Assembly (NCBI GenBank): GCA_025769875.1
Contig: JAGFNK010000216.1
Span: 1 to 64,000 of the forward strand
Length of the DNA: 64,000 nt
Direction of reading: 5' to 3'
Origin: Russula earlei
Taxonomy: Eukaryota > Basidiomycota > Agaricomycetes > Russulales > Russulaceae
The notes below the pieces were generated by a model. It was not told where the DNA came from. It did not search any database and was given only the letters and a program-made list of their open reading frames with translations. Numbering within the stretch: the first letter of the stretch is position 1; each line of letters begins with the position of its first letter. The translations under genes and the position numbers were made by a program. Below are positions 42,636 to 54,217 of the stretch, piece after piece.

Positions 42636-45367
42636 TGTGGGCGTAGTTGTGTCAGACCTCTCTTTGTCTAGCGTCGTCGGGTCCACTTCGTCAAAGATAT
42701 GATCTACGCGCTTCTTTGTCACTACACTACCATCACTGCCAAGCGGTTCAGACCGTCTTCAACAAAGTCGGACGACGTTGCAGACTGCTATGATGCGGCC
42801 CCCCCCCCCCCCCCCTCATTCCATTATTATGAAGGCCCCTCTGTTGACGCCCACATTCGACGCATGCGGAGAACCATGCGGTGCACATGTCGTTACTTTC
42901 GGCTCGGCTCTAGTGCGCCTTGATGTTCGTTTTCGTGCCCACTTCCTCTGCGCGCGCGTTGGACCGGACTGCGATTATCTGCAATCCCCATCTGGTACAA
43001 CACTGCCCGCGATACACGTCCTCCACCGTTCTGGCCGCGCGTACCGGCGCCGTTACTTAATTATTGATGGCTCTTCTCCACGCGGCTTTTTTTCCATGGG
43101 ATGAAAAGGGGACAGAATGAACGGCCCTTTCTCCATGCTGTCGAACGGCGTGCGTCACCTTCCTCATCAAATCCGCGGTGAACGAGTCCTCCGTCGGGCA
43201 CCACGAGCGAGAACGAATCTCACGCTCGCGGGCCACATGACCCAACGACATCCCAATCTCATCCACGAACGACAGGGGAGACCCCTCACCGCCCTCCCAG
43301 GCTGCCAACCTGCCGATCTCGGCTACAAGAAGAAGGGAAGCCACCTTGCGTCAGTCGCGTAAGATATGCCACGACCCGACACGGTTGTGGAGCGTGGCCC
43401 CAACATCACGGGGCGCACAACAGTTGATGGGTGACGACGAAAGGCACGATAAGACGTGACGTGACGGGATGCCGATTCCTTCGAATCTCCCCAAATGCAC
43501 GCCTACCTTTTTTTCCGTGCTTGGACCGCGTCGGGCACGCTCTACCGATGGGAACGCACTACGTTGTGCCTTTGTGCATGCCGACAGAGCACTCACCCTC
43601 CGCTGAGGCTAGTCTCCAGATGTGGGAATTGTGGGGCGTTCGGCGCTCATTGAGACAGCGCATCCGTTGCTTCAGACATGACAGGCGAGGGAGCGGGCGT
43701 TGTAGTGGAGATGGGGGATGGGAATGATGATAACGTTGACATGTGTGCCGAAGCCTTGTCCACCCACATCACGAACATGCGACAGCTCATTGAGTCTTGG
43801 AGGCGGCAGAGTGACCGCGTGTATGTGTGCAACGTAACTTGCAGATGCGACCCATGGTTGAGAACAGAATCCCGGTCTGACGATGTCGGAGCAGTATCCC
43901 CGAGACTGCGAGTGATGAGATCCCGAGGCAGCATCTTCGCACTCTCGATGTGGGGCAATTCGATAATATTGTTTGGGAAACCCGAGTGTGTTCCGCTTGG
44001 CGTGCCGGGTGAAGGCCTGTCTAACAGCGCCGGTCGTCTCTCTCTCACACACACACCCACCTAAACCACGCAAGTCTCCGCGGAACAACTCTATGAGGGG
44101 CAAATAAAGACCTAGCCGTCGTCCTGGAACAACAGTCGACTTCCAAAGCAGGTTGGAGGTTCCTGTCAGTTACTGGGATCGCCGATTCCAAATCGTTCAC
44201 TCGGGCATCCATACAGGTCGAGGACAAAGCGCAACCCTGTTCTGAGGACGTTCCTGTGAGCGCAGGTCTTCCGTCGGCGTGGGACCTGCACGTTAGACAT
44301 CACCGTTGATGGAAGTGTGGTCGTTCCCATGGGCTTCAGCCTTTGAAAACATCTGGTCGAGTTCCACACCTGCCACAGAATAATGAATGCTTCACAACCG
44401 TCTTCACGCCGCCGTCATTGTCTATGAGATTCGTTCACACACCTAATCACTCTCCGTAGAGGCTGGGTATTACCCTTATTGTTGGAGCCGCAATCTTCCC
44501 CGTGCCTCTCCATACACCGAGGGGACGACCCGTCCCTTTTCGGTGTTGATTTGACTGATCATTTCTACTGCTTGAAGGGTCCCATGACATGACAGCGTGA
44601 TCCGGTCAGCTCTCCTGAAGCCACACACGAGTCTAATGGCCTTCCTCAAGCAGGCGTAATGGAGTGGCGATTGCTCGTTTGATTTGTGAATTGCACCGCG
44701 GCGGTTATCCAGCCTGTCAATGACGCACATCAGCCACAACTGTTGTTATCTCGGAGCTGTTCTGGCGCGCACGCGAGCTCGCGCCAAATTCGTTGTGGAC
44801 CATAGGGCCATACCGTGTCGCCCGGTTACGATTCAGCCTACCAAAAACCGATTTTCCTAACAATGCGACCAGTCGGTATCAACGCCCCGGACGGGACACC
44901 CGCAAGCGCGTCGGCAAACGAGCTGAGACCCGAGCATACATACAGGTAAGGAAAGTGCCAAGAACTTGGCAGCGACCGTCGGTACCTATAACCGAAGACC
45001 CCAGGGTTATTGCAGAAACCGTGGGATTGGTAGCCATAATGTGTATTGATGGCCCTGCCCGCTCGGGCCGAGGACGCCAGATGGGATATTATGATAATTG
45101 ATAATATATATCTAATAAAAATATTTAGAGTGTGTTGCAAATGGCTTATTTCAAGCGTGATTTGGCTCTGGAGGGCCAAGAGAGGCAATAAACAGCTACC
45201 AGCGCTAAGGAGGAATTAAGAAGGAAGCAAGAAGGATGGGTCCGGTGGATCATTTTTTTTCTCCTCTTCTTCCCCTGCGCAAACTAGCTTCGACTTCGAG
45301 AGATTGAAATTATTACTATCACTCCCCTCCCTTGCCTTTTCCTATCTTTATATAACCACGCTCCTTC
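42636..45367. other. 2.7-kb stretch without a confident gene
   Basis: A 17-C run lies at 42,799-42,815. A plus-strand frame at 43,678-44,064 begins plausibly (MTGEGAGVVVEMGDGN, then ALSTHITNMRQLIESWRRQ) and could be the first exon of a small helical protein, but I cannot complete it. The minus frames at 44.2-44.7 kb look random. A TATA-like CTTTATATAACC at about 45,347-45,358 belongs to the next gene. Confidence 0.4.
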
Positions 45368-46321
45368 ATGCACCGCAGAACGGCCTCTCAACGCCACGGC
45401 ATGCCCCCCACCGTGCGCCATCTCCCCTCCCTAGCACTGGTTCATAATACGCCCCCCTTTCCCTGGCTCATCGAGTTTTTTCACCCACGAAGATCCCGCT
45501 TGCGAGCCACGCTCCTCTGTCTCGTGTCCCTTCTCATCCTTACGACATATGTCTGCCTCATCTCATCACCCGTCCTTTCACCCGGCCATCTCCTCAACCC
45601 TTATTCTTCCAAGCACCACAACCTCGCGGATACCTGGCGAAAACTTGCCGCCAAGGTCCCAGCTCCCCCGGCCACGCAATGGCGGCCGGACGTCTCGCTC
45701 ACGCCTGAGCAGGAGCTCGGTGCCCTCACCGCGTTCATGGTCGCTCTCCCGCAGAACGTCATCCCCACAGACATTGACCCGGATCAGCCGATCGACCCGC
45801 AGCTCGTGTTGGACTTTGACACGCGGGTTCCGGAAGCAGAGGAGGAGATCGCCGACATCGTCCTCGACGTGTGGATCAAGAACCCCGTCGTCGTGTTTTC
45901 AAAGGTGCGACGGTGCTCGACCTCTCGCGTTGCCCGTTCCGCGCTGACCCTTTCCTTCCTGTCTCGTCAGCTTCGTTCGGCCGTCTCCCGCGAGCTCAAA
46001 TCCATTTTACAGACCATGGATCTCAAGCCACCTCCAACAATCTTCGACGTCGACGAACGAGGTCGGTCTTCTCTGTGCCTTGTCTTACGCCCCTTGGATA
46101 CTAAGCTGCGTCTTCCCTCAGTCGATGCGGACGTTCTCACGCCGCTTCTCTTCCGTCTCACGAACTCGACCGAGCTTCCCATCCTCCTCATCGGAGGGAC
46201 AGCCGTCGGGTCGATTGACAGAATCCGAGAACTCAATGCCGATGGGAAACTCAAGGAATGGGTCATTGGCGCTGGAGCCGTTCCTGGTAGCACAAAGAAA
46301 CCTAGAAAGGGTCACCGGTGA
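45368..46321 (+). CDS. Glutaredoxin-like single-pass membrane protein lacking the active-site cysteine
   Basis: Three exons (45,368-45,904; 45,971-46,061; 46,122-46,321) give 275 residues. A membrane anchor follows a short basic cytosolic tail (LRATLLCLVSLLILTTYVCL), then a stem region and a thioredoxin-fold domain: IVLDVWIKNPVVVFSK, LRSAVSRELKSILQTMDL, PPPTIFDVDERVDADVL, ELPILLIGGTAVGSIDRI. The order matches Golgi/ER glutaredoxins of the Grx6/Grx7 type, including the cis-proline (LPILLI). Where a CPYS-type motif is expected, the spliced protein has LRSAVS and no cysteine. The first intron (66 nt) is open in frame and contains a TGC, so an unspliced reading would mislead. It is probably not an oxidoreductase; it may bind thiols or act structurally. 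Confidence 0.8.
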   Translation: MHRRTASQRHGMPPTVRHLPSLALVHNTPPFPWLIEFFHPRRSRLRATLLCLVSLLILTTYVCLISSPVLSPGHLLNPYSSKHHNLADTWRKLAAKVPAPPATQWRPDVSLTPEQELGALTAFMVALPQNVIPTDIDPDQPIDPQLVLDFDTRVPEAEEEIADIVLDVWIKNPVVVFSKVRRCSTSRVARSALTLSFLSRQLRSAVSRELKSILQTMDLKPPPTIFDVDERGRSSLCLVLRPLDTKLRLPSVDADVLTPLLFRLTNSTELPILLIGGTAVGSIDRIRELNADGKLKEWVIGAGAVPGSTKKPRKGHR

Positions 46322-48975
46322 TGTCAACTTGGCGACGCCGCTGACTGTAATAATATAAGATACATTAGACTCCTTAGACCTCCTCATGCACGCGCAGTAA
46401 CTCTGACTACGTTAGCTGTTCATCCCCTACGCAACACGAACCCCTCCATGCCCACGATTCCCGCCCAGCAATACCCGCCTCGCTGCTTTCTGTTCTCCAA
46501 GGACCTTTTTCAGGACTGTTGACGTATTAGGTAGTGCCATGCCACTGTATAGGCCTTCGATTAAAGTCATACCAATCTCTCTTGATGCCATATAGGCAAC
46601 GCTCCTTCCAACTGCATCTCACAGTGGAATCCAAATGATGACGAGCCACTATCATGGCACTCTAATCCATATTGATCCGGATCTCTCGAACATGGAAGTT
46701 CCCATTTGCGACGCACTCTAATTTTTTCTCGGTGCGTTCCGTCCGTCCCTTCACTCCTTCGTCCCATATTCATTAAAAATTAATCAATGGCTATAGGTTC
46801 TTGTGATTTTTTTTTAATATCCCATCGGAGCTGCGGTACTCCCTCCCACCCCTAGCCCCCAATCGCCGCCGCTCAGGCCCGATTTCGACTTGAAGTCGTT
46901 GACTTCCCACGAAATGAAATTTATAATATCGTCCAGTGGTGGTGCGGTGTTCAGTCGCTTCTCTTTCTTGGCGTGGCGCACCAGAGGGCTGCATGGCGTC
47001 ATCGGTGGTGATATGGTGCCCCTCTGCGCGCCAGCCCTTCGCCCCTTTGCACCTCTCGATTGATTCCTCCCTGCTCGATCTCGGTCTCGGTCTAGTTAAT
47101 TCATACGCCGACTTTTGGCGCAGCGGGGTAGTTTCTCGTCGTGGACATGGTCGGTGGTGCGTGCATGCATTATTGCCGGTGGCATATATGCGTGCGTCGG
47201 GTCCGAGTTGGAACAAGCAACCCGATCCGGTTTGAAAACGTCCACAAGGTTGAAAGTGATGGGTTCGCGGGCGCGTCTCCCAAACGGAGATCGTGTCGCT
47301 GGCGGTTTGGAAAAAGATGCCACGTCTTCGTCGTCGTTTGATCGTCACTGTTTGTTTCTTCTCACAAGACGCCTGTTGATCAACAGACAACTACGTTCTT
47401 CAATTGAGCGTACGTGGGAAGAGGGACATGTAGTCCGGCAACGATCATGATGATTGTCTAATCTGTATCATGCTAACGTAATCATTGATTAACGGTACAC
47501 CAATGTTTGTCTTTATTTGTACAACTTCGCACCCTTTCTTTATTTTATGGGACGGTTGCCCCTCCCTACGTCGCTTACAGTCTCGCACGCCCCGACCAGT
47601 TTCAAGCCGTCTCCTGCACCCATTAGGATCATCACAGGATATGATCCTAATGGATGCAGATCGTGCTGGCTATCGGAAGGGAGTTTTGTCGTCACCATCG
47701 TGTTGTGCACTGTGATGCACAGAGACCCATGTGCCACATGGGTGTCCGTGCATCTCATCATCCCAACATCGCCAGCCCTGACGTGGAGCGTGCAAGGGCC
47801 ACAATGTGAGCTGTGTAGGGCTCGTCCTTGCTAGCGCTGCCCTTTCGATGCAAGAAACGATGCTCGTACGGGCAATCGGAAAACAACGACAGCGCCGTCG
47901 AACGGGCAGAGAATCAAGGCGAGTTTGAAAAAAAACCCTGAGAGCGACGTTCAAAGGTGACGACGATATCAATATCAAAGGACATGGAACGGCCCGTTCA
48001 GGGGAATCGTGGGGCCGAATTCACACACGGGTTGGAAAGCGGCCCTTCCCGCTGCTGTCGCCTCGCCTGAACCACCAGAACGCTGTTCTCTGACGGGCCA
48101 CTGGCCATCTCCCAAGGACACACCCAAGGGCCTCGATGCTCTCGCGAACCTTTGTGACGACTGACCATATCGCGCGAGTCAAGGGCCGGCTCGCGCTCAT
48201 GACGCCGGCCACGCAGCCCCCCCCCCCTAGCTTTTGAGCTGGGCCGCGCAAGCCGAGCCCCTCGAGCCAGCCTGGTCCCAGGAGATGAATTCGAAACGGG
48301 GGCCTGCAAGTTTGCGGCCGCGAGTCGTGTGCCCCCCCCCCCTTTCGGAAGTCTCCCCTCTCCCTTCACACGACGCCCTGTGACACAGCCACTTTTTGAT
48401 TACGGTGGGAAATGCGTAGTACGCAATGATCAGGGGGGGAGGGCAGGGCAGGCAGGGCCTGGCCTATCGGCATGTGTCGTGTCGTGTCGTGTCGTGTCGT
48501 CTGCAGAACGCGTCTGCGCCTCCCTGTGCGCATAAGCTTACTGACGGGGGTAAGCTAGGCCGCCGGCGCCGGTGACGCATCATCTCATCCCCAAGTCACA
48601 AAAAAATCGAATCGAAATCAAGCTGGACTGGACGAACGTGGTGGTCACCCGCCCGATCCGCAACAACAATTCGGCGACCGTTCTCCCCTAACCCAGCCTA
48701 GCTAGTCAGGTGTGATCTTAATGATGAGCACAGGTTCGGTCGTCATCGAGGCTCGATGATATATTATGAGAGAAGTTATGTTATCGTACGTTATGAACGA
48801 GGTGAAATCGAAATCGCGACGATGTTAAGTTAATCTCCCCGTGCCTCTCACCCTCCTCCCCCTAAGCCAAACGAGCGAAGCCAACGCGGCAACAGAACAG
48901 AGACAGAAACAACAACAGACACACACGAGCCACGAGCGAGCCCCTGGGCGTGGCCGGCCTGCGCGCAGGCCGGCC
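46322..48975. other. 2.65-kb stretch without a confident gene
   Basis: A long minus frame at 46,791-47,390 has no protein-like pattern. C-runs lie at 48,217-48,227 and 48,332-48,342, and about six GTGTC repeats at 48,475-48,500. No RNA gene was seen. Confidence 0.45.
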
Positions 48976-50100
48976 TCACCTCTGCTCAGCGGGTCCGGCA
49001 AATCGCGTCAGCGCGGGCACAGGCACGTCCGAAGGCGCGCTCCGGCGGGAGGAGAGCGCCGCCCACAGCGCCGCGCCCCGTTCGCGCACCGAGCCGAGAT
49101 CGGTGACGCGCGAGAGCAGCGCGGCGGCCCGCACCGCGGCGTCGTCCACGTCGACCAGCACGTCGGCGTTGCCTGAATCTGCCGCTGCCGCCTTCTCCGG
49201 CGTCACGGTCGTGCGCAGCACGGCATCCCTGCGCTTGCGCGGGGTCGGATTCGGCGGTGACGGCGTCGCGCTGCCGCCCGTTGTGGTCGCGGTCGCGGTC
49301 GCGGTCGCAGGGATCATGATCGTCGCGCTCTTCGTCGTCGTTTCGGCGCGCCCGGGAGGAGTGGCGCTTCGGTTGGTTGTTGTTGTTGTTGTGGGGAGAT
49401 CCGGTTGCGGTCCCGTTGAGGGTGGTGACGATTTGGAGGCGGAGGCGGAGGTCGAAGGCGAGGTCGAGGTCGAGGTCGAGGGGCGGTCGTCCCGGAGCAC
49501 GGTTGGGGCGAGGAGGGACCGGGAGGGGGGAGGGAAGTGTGCGTGTGCGTGTGCGTTGCGTGTGCGTGGGCTTCATGTTGATCACGATCAGGGTCGATGA
49601 CGAGACCTGGCTCGTCATGTGCATCCGCATCGGCGTCAGCACTCCTCGCCCCTGAACCTGCGCCGCTTGCACTTGCACCTGCAGCCACGGCCGCATCGTC
49701 GCCCTCCTCCTCCTCCTGATCTCCGCCCGCGCTCTCTTCACCCGGCCCCGCGGCCACGGGCACATCCCCGCCTACCCCCGCCTCACCCGCCTCCTCATCC
49801 TCCTGTTCTTCTTGGAGGATCATCTCGTCAATGCGCGCGAGGTCCTCGCGCACGGCGCCGAGGTACGGCTCGAGGCCCGCGAGCGGCGGCGTGGCGGCGA
49901 GCGCCTCGTCGCGTCTCCAAGCGCGCGCGGTGTTGGACACGAGGAAGCCGCAGATGCGGCTCAGCGCACGCAGCGGGTCCTCCGCGTCGTCCGGCGTCGG
50001 CGGCTCGAGCTCCTGCGGCGTCGCCGTGAGCGAGGGGAAGGCGGAAGCGGTGTTGGGCCGGCCGGGCGCCGGTGTCGGGGCCGCCGTGGCCGTCGGATGC

Positions 50101-50133
<33 letters not shown>

Positions 50134-50393
50134 CGCTGTCGCTTCGGCGGGAGCGGGATCACGATCGTGCTGGGCTGCTCGAGGAACGTGACGTGTCGCT
50201 GTCCTCGGGCGTGGCGAGGTGCGGGCGGTGCGGGGACGGACTTGAGGAGGAGGACGAGGACGAAGGTGTAGATGGCGAGGAAGAGCATCAGGCACGTCGC
50301 GCAAAACACAAAGAGGACGTGGAGCAGCCGGGCGGACAGGGCACCCCAAGCGGGGGCCCTGCAGAGGGTACGCGCCGAGGGCATCGTCATCAT
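48976..50393 (-). CDS. Single-pass membrane protein with polyQ and acidic disordered tail (exon join unresolved)
   Basis: The ATG is at 50,393. One transmembrane segment follows (LLHVLFVFCATCLMLFLAIY, then TFVLVLLL), then a basic linker, a ten-glutamine run, a helix-rich part (DPLRALSRICGFLVSNTARA, YLGAVREDLARIDEMILQEE) and an acidic low-complexity region. The frame then has to change at about 49,500-49,560 to reach a convincing C-terminus (NADVLVDVDDAAVRAAALLS, LGSVRERGAALWAALSSRRS) with a stop at 48,976. I found no good intron there, and that region is a dense CACACG/CGACCTCGACCT repeat, so an indel is possible. No known family. Confidence 0.6.
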
Positions 50394-50800
50394 CGGTGAA
50401 GAGGTGAGAAGAAAGGGGAGAGCTATTGGTAAGGTGAGATGTGAGTTGGGTCGAGCAGGGGGGGAAGGCGCAAGTATATAACCGTACTAGGGCAAATCTG
50501 CGAGATCACGCCCTAGGGCTGGGCTACGGACAGGGACGAAACGTGCGCGCCGTGCGACAGTCGTTCGGCGAGAATGAGGAATGAGGAATGAGGAATGAGA
50601 ACACGTCAAAATGTTGGGTGCGTGGTGTTTCATGATCGGTTAGCGCAAGCTGTGTCAAACGGGGCGACCAGAAGCTCCTTTCCGCCCACCCAACTCGTGA
50701 AGAAAAAAAAAAAAAAGGGATATGAATAACATGCGCGTACAGATTGGTGGACTGCCACAGATACATTACCCTACACCTACACGTGTAGTCTACACAAAAT
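50394..50800. other. Intergenic region with A-run and short direct repeat
   Basis: It contains three tandem GAGGAAT(G/A) units at about 50,575-50,600 and a run of about 14 A at 50,702-50,716. It should carry the promoter of the gene ending at 48,976. Confidence 0.5.
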
Positions 50801-52128
50801 TCATGCTTCAAAGGCACCACCACCACTATAGCTGGCATGTCTTGGCACTCGCACCAAAGCATTGGCCAGTGGCGCAGGCCGAGGCGTGGCATCCTCGAGA
50901 GATTGCAGGAGTTTCCGGGACAGTCGGAGGTCCGCAGGTGACGAGTGACGAGTAGTCGCGGCCAGCACTATCGAGAGACTTTTCTTCCGCGCCTGTTCGA
51001 TACGCGCGGCCTCGAACAAAGGGAAGGGCTTCTCGGTGAGCGCTGAGGCGGGTGACGCAAACGGGTCTTGAAGAGTGCGGAAGTCTTCCCCCGAAGTGAT
51101 GGTGGCAGTTTGCTGAAATCGCACGGACCCGGCGTTGCTAGGACGAGGGGTATGCTCGAATGGGCGGGGGGACACCCCGCGCCTGAAAGCTGTATTTCCG
51201 GAAAGGAGAGGATTTGGGTAGGGATCGGGTAGGATAGAGTGGACTGGCGTAGGGTAGTAAGCGAAGTGAAGGTCGTGGTGATGGAACGACGCAACTATGA
51301 AGTGCAAACGTTACACATGTGATCCAGAACGCGTCGAAAAGGGAGGTAGGCGCTTGAAAATCCCCTTTCCCAACGAGAGCACAAGCGGCAGACAGGGCGC
51401 CACAGGCATGTCCAACTGCGAGAACAAGCCACATACGCGCGATGATCGAATACTCCTTGGCGCGGCGAATAAATAAATAAAGGAGGGTGCTGACACAGGA
51501 CAGTGGTATAAAAAAGAGAAGCCAGCAAAGCGCTGGTAAACGAGCGGCTGGATAGTCTTCTTGGAGGACTGCAAAAACAATGGAGAGAACGGTAACTGTT
51601 GCATCCCACATTCAATACCCCCGATGCAGGCAAAAAGGGAGATCTCATACTTGCTATGAGTGGGGAAGACATCACTGCTGTAAAGATTCTCACATTTCCA
51701 AGGGTGAGAATGCCGATGCATTGCGAGGGTATAGGCTCTACCAGAGCTTTCAGATTGAGAAGAAACATTATGTATACAGAGACTGCAAAGCTTATAAGCC
51801 TCTTGACCGTAACACCATGTATGTTCAAGCACTTACGTCCGGACTGTAAGGTTATTATAACGATTTTCCCGCCGATGCCAGCCCGTGTGGCGCGCGAGCG
51901 GTCACCCGTGCGCCACGCCTGACATGCGATGAGACCTAGAGTACCAGATAGTGCAGACAAAAATACGATCAAAAGAGTGACAGAGAGTGCAAGAAGTCGT
52001 CGGAAGCCTTGTGCGTTATAGACGTCCCATTGAGACTTGTGAAGCGAGGAGAGTTGAGCAAAGATCAAGATGAGAGAGACAAGAGAACTGATAAATAAAA
52101 GCGAAGGAGCGGCGGTTTCAGGGAACAT
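50801..52128 (-). CDS. Uncharacterised multi-pass membrane protein
   Basis: Four exons (51,837-52,128; 51,651-51,782; 51,317-51,595; 50,801-51,243) close in phase to 381 residues. Hydrophobic segments: LLFISSLVSLILIFAQL, LALSVTLLIVFLSALSGTLG, SVYIMFLLNLKALVE, ITVLSIVFAVLQ, LCWLLFFIPLSCVSTLLYLF, MWLVLAVGHACGALSAACAL, giving six to seven spans. A soluble tail of about 150 residues (RFQQTATITSGEDFRTLQDP, RLSRKLLQSLEDATPRP) follows, in a layout reminiscent of fungal seven-helix receptors, though I see no family signature. It is divergent from RVS161. Confidence 0.8.
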
Positions 52129-52591
52129 CCTTATGAATAGAATGGTTGTGTAAAAAGAGTGGACGACGGCAGGAGGGCGGGGTAGCCGACATGCGACAAT
52201 ACGACTCGAGGGGTAGCACGAAGCATATTTATATAGATCGCACATGAAAGGCGGGGCACAGAGCATAGCGATGTACATGTACAAGGGCATGTAGAGGTAC
52301 AATGTCATGTACATGCGCCCGGAAGCCAACCACCATTCAAGTGCGAGTTCGATTTTATGATTATGAACGGTGGTTGGACGTAGCCTGGATAAGAAGCGAG
52401 ACGGCCCCAGTGATAGAGACATTTTTGAAAGCTATCGAGTGTGCTGTGGAGGTTTGTGAATGAGTTTGTGAACCGAAGCGAGACGAGTCGGAGTGAGCCG
52501 ATCGTACACTTCACCTCTTCACTGGTTTCACTCTCTTTCCTTCCCCTCCCTCTCCTCTCTTTCCCACTCCCACTCTCAACTCTTCTGCAAC
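52129..52591. promoter_or_regulatory. Divergent promoter region, membrane protein gene and RVS161
   Basis: This 463-bp gap lies between start codons that face apart. CATGTAC repeats occur at about 52,270-52,315, and a CT-rich tract (52,500-52,590) runs up to the RVS161 ATG, as is common in fungal core promoters. Confidence 0.5.
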
Positions 52592-53903
52592 ATGAGTTGG
52601 CAAGGGTGCGCTCATTCGTCGTAGCATCAGCACCCACCCTGAATTCCATTGTTGTAGATTCAAAAAGTCTATGAATCGAGCAGGGACCACCGTACGTATG
52701 GAATGATCCCTTTTGGCCTCCCCACCATACCATACCATGCCCACACCCCACCCCTGCAGCTCCTGCAAAAAACAGGCCAAATAGAACGCACCGTAGACCA
52801 GGATTTCTCCTCCGAGGAGGCGAAGTACAAAGTGTGCGTTCCCTCCCTTGCCCTTCCCCCCTCCCCTTCCCCCGGGTCCGACTCTCCTTGCGCGCACAGG
52901 TTCGAGAAGGAATGCGGTATTCTCCAGAAGGACGGGAAGGCCTACTTGGACTCGATGCGTGGTACGCATGCGCCTTCCAAGCCTCTGCTGCTCTCACCAC
53001 TCCCGCTGCCGAGCTGAGCTGACCGCTCGCTCATGCCGTGCCCGCAGCCATGTCGTCGGCGCAGCTACGGCTTGCAGAGACGATCGACACATTCTATGGT
53101 GCTTCCGACAGAACCTCAGACAGCGCCATGGCAGCACACGCGTACAGACGTTCCGTTGAAGAACTCGATGCCGGTATCGGCCGCGAGCTTGTCCGTCGCC
53201 CCCGTTCGCTTCTCCCTGGCATTCCGCGATTGCTGAATCACCGCACCCTCCCGATAGGACGCACCCTATCGTACGACCATACTCGATCCACTCGGCAAGA
53301 TCAACTCGTATTTCCCCACCATAAACGAGCACATCTCGAAACGGAACAAGAAGGTGAGTCCCCTTCGTCCCCGTGATTGGGACCCCTCTCGATCGCACAC
53401 ATTGCGGCGTGGCGCCGCTCTAGCTCCTCGACTACGATGCCGCACGTAGCAAACTGCGCAAAATGGCCGAAAAGCCGAGCGAGGACGCCACGAAATTACC
53501 CAAGGTCGGTCGTCTCGCTCTCTCCCACCCACTCACGGACATCTGATGACGACCATTCTCACACGCACACACACATTCTCTCTCTCACACACAAACACAA
53601 CACACGTCATAGGCACAACAAGAGTTCGACGAGGCCAAGGAGGTTTTCGAACTGCTCAACGAACAGCTCGTGCGCGAGATCCCCATCCTGCTCGAGCAAC
53701 GGGTGCCGTATTTTGATCCGAGCTTCGAGGCGATGATCCGGATGCAATGCAAGTTCGCCGAGGAGGGCTACGAGAAACTCTCGGGCGTGCAACGCTATTT
53801 CGATGACAGCGTTCGCGACGACTACGCCGCTGGTCAACTCGATGCGCAGGTCGAGGGTGTCTTGCAGGAGATGCGCGAGTTGTCGATATGTGGTGCGACC
53901 TAG
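52592..53903 (+). CDS. RVS161: BAR-domain protein of the Rvs161/Hob3 type
   Basis: Eight exons (52,592-52,605; 52,658-52,691; 52,760-52,833; 52,900-52,961; 53,048-53,190; 53,258-53,353; 53,424-53,504; 53,613-53,903) join in phase to 264 residues, one short of yeast Rvs161. It begins MSWQGFKKSMNRAGTT, continues ERTVDQDFSSEEAKYK, AYLDSMRAMSSAQLRLAETI, LDPLGKINSYFPTINEHISK, LLDYDAARSKLRKMAE, and EQRVPYFDPSFEAMIRMQ. The protein is a bare BAR dimer module that bends membrane during endocytosis and supports cortical actin. Exon 1 has only 14 nt. Intron 7 carries a CACACA run. Confidence 0.96.
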
Positions 53904-54217
53904 AGTTCTTCTCCGTTCCATCTCTTCCCGGGGTTCCCGGATTTCATTCCGCGTCATATCACATCGTGGGTGAACGTGGAGGGGGGGGGGGGGTGCCCCT
54001 CATCCACGGACCGTGTACATTACAATCAAATTTTGATGCCGTTGTAGCTGTTGCTGCTGCTCATGTTGTTGTTGCATGGATTGTTGTATGAAACATGCTG
54101 CGATTCATAATTACAAGCGCACAATGACATGTAAGGTCTAAAGGCCAAAAACGAAATATAAAAAAAGACATCTAGGAAGTGGTCGTGGTCGTCCTGCGTC
54201 CAGCTGTGATCATCTCA
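53904..54217. other. Convergent intergenic region with 13-G run
   Basis: G13 lies at 53,981-53,993. The region holds the 3' ends of RVS161 and SEY1, and nothing else is visible. Confidence 0.6.

Noticed and set aside
45905..45970. Cysteine codon in an unspliced glutaredoxin reading
   Set aside because: The stretch has donor, branch site GCTGACC and acceptor of an intron, and family alignment skips it.
46791..47390. Minus-strand frame of 199 codons
   Set aside because: Arg/Thr-rich with no hydrophobic pattern or domain; looks like chance in GC-rich spacer.
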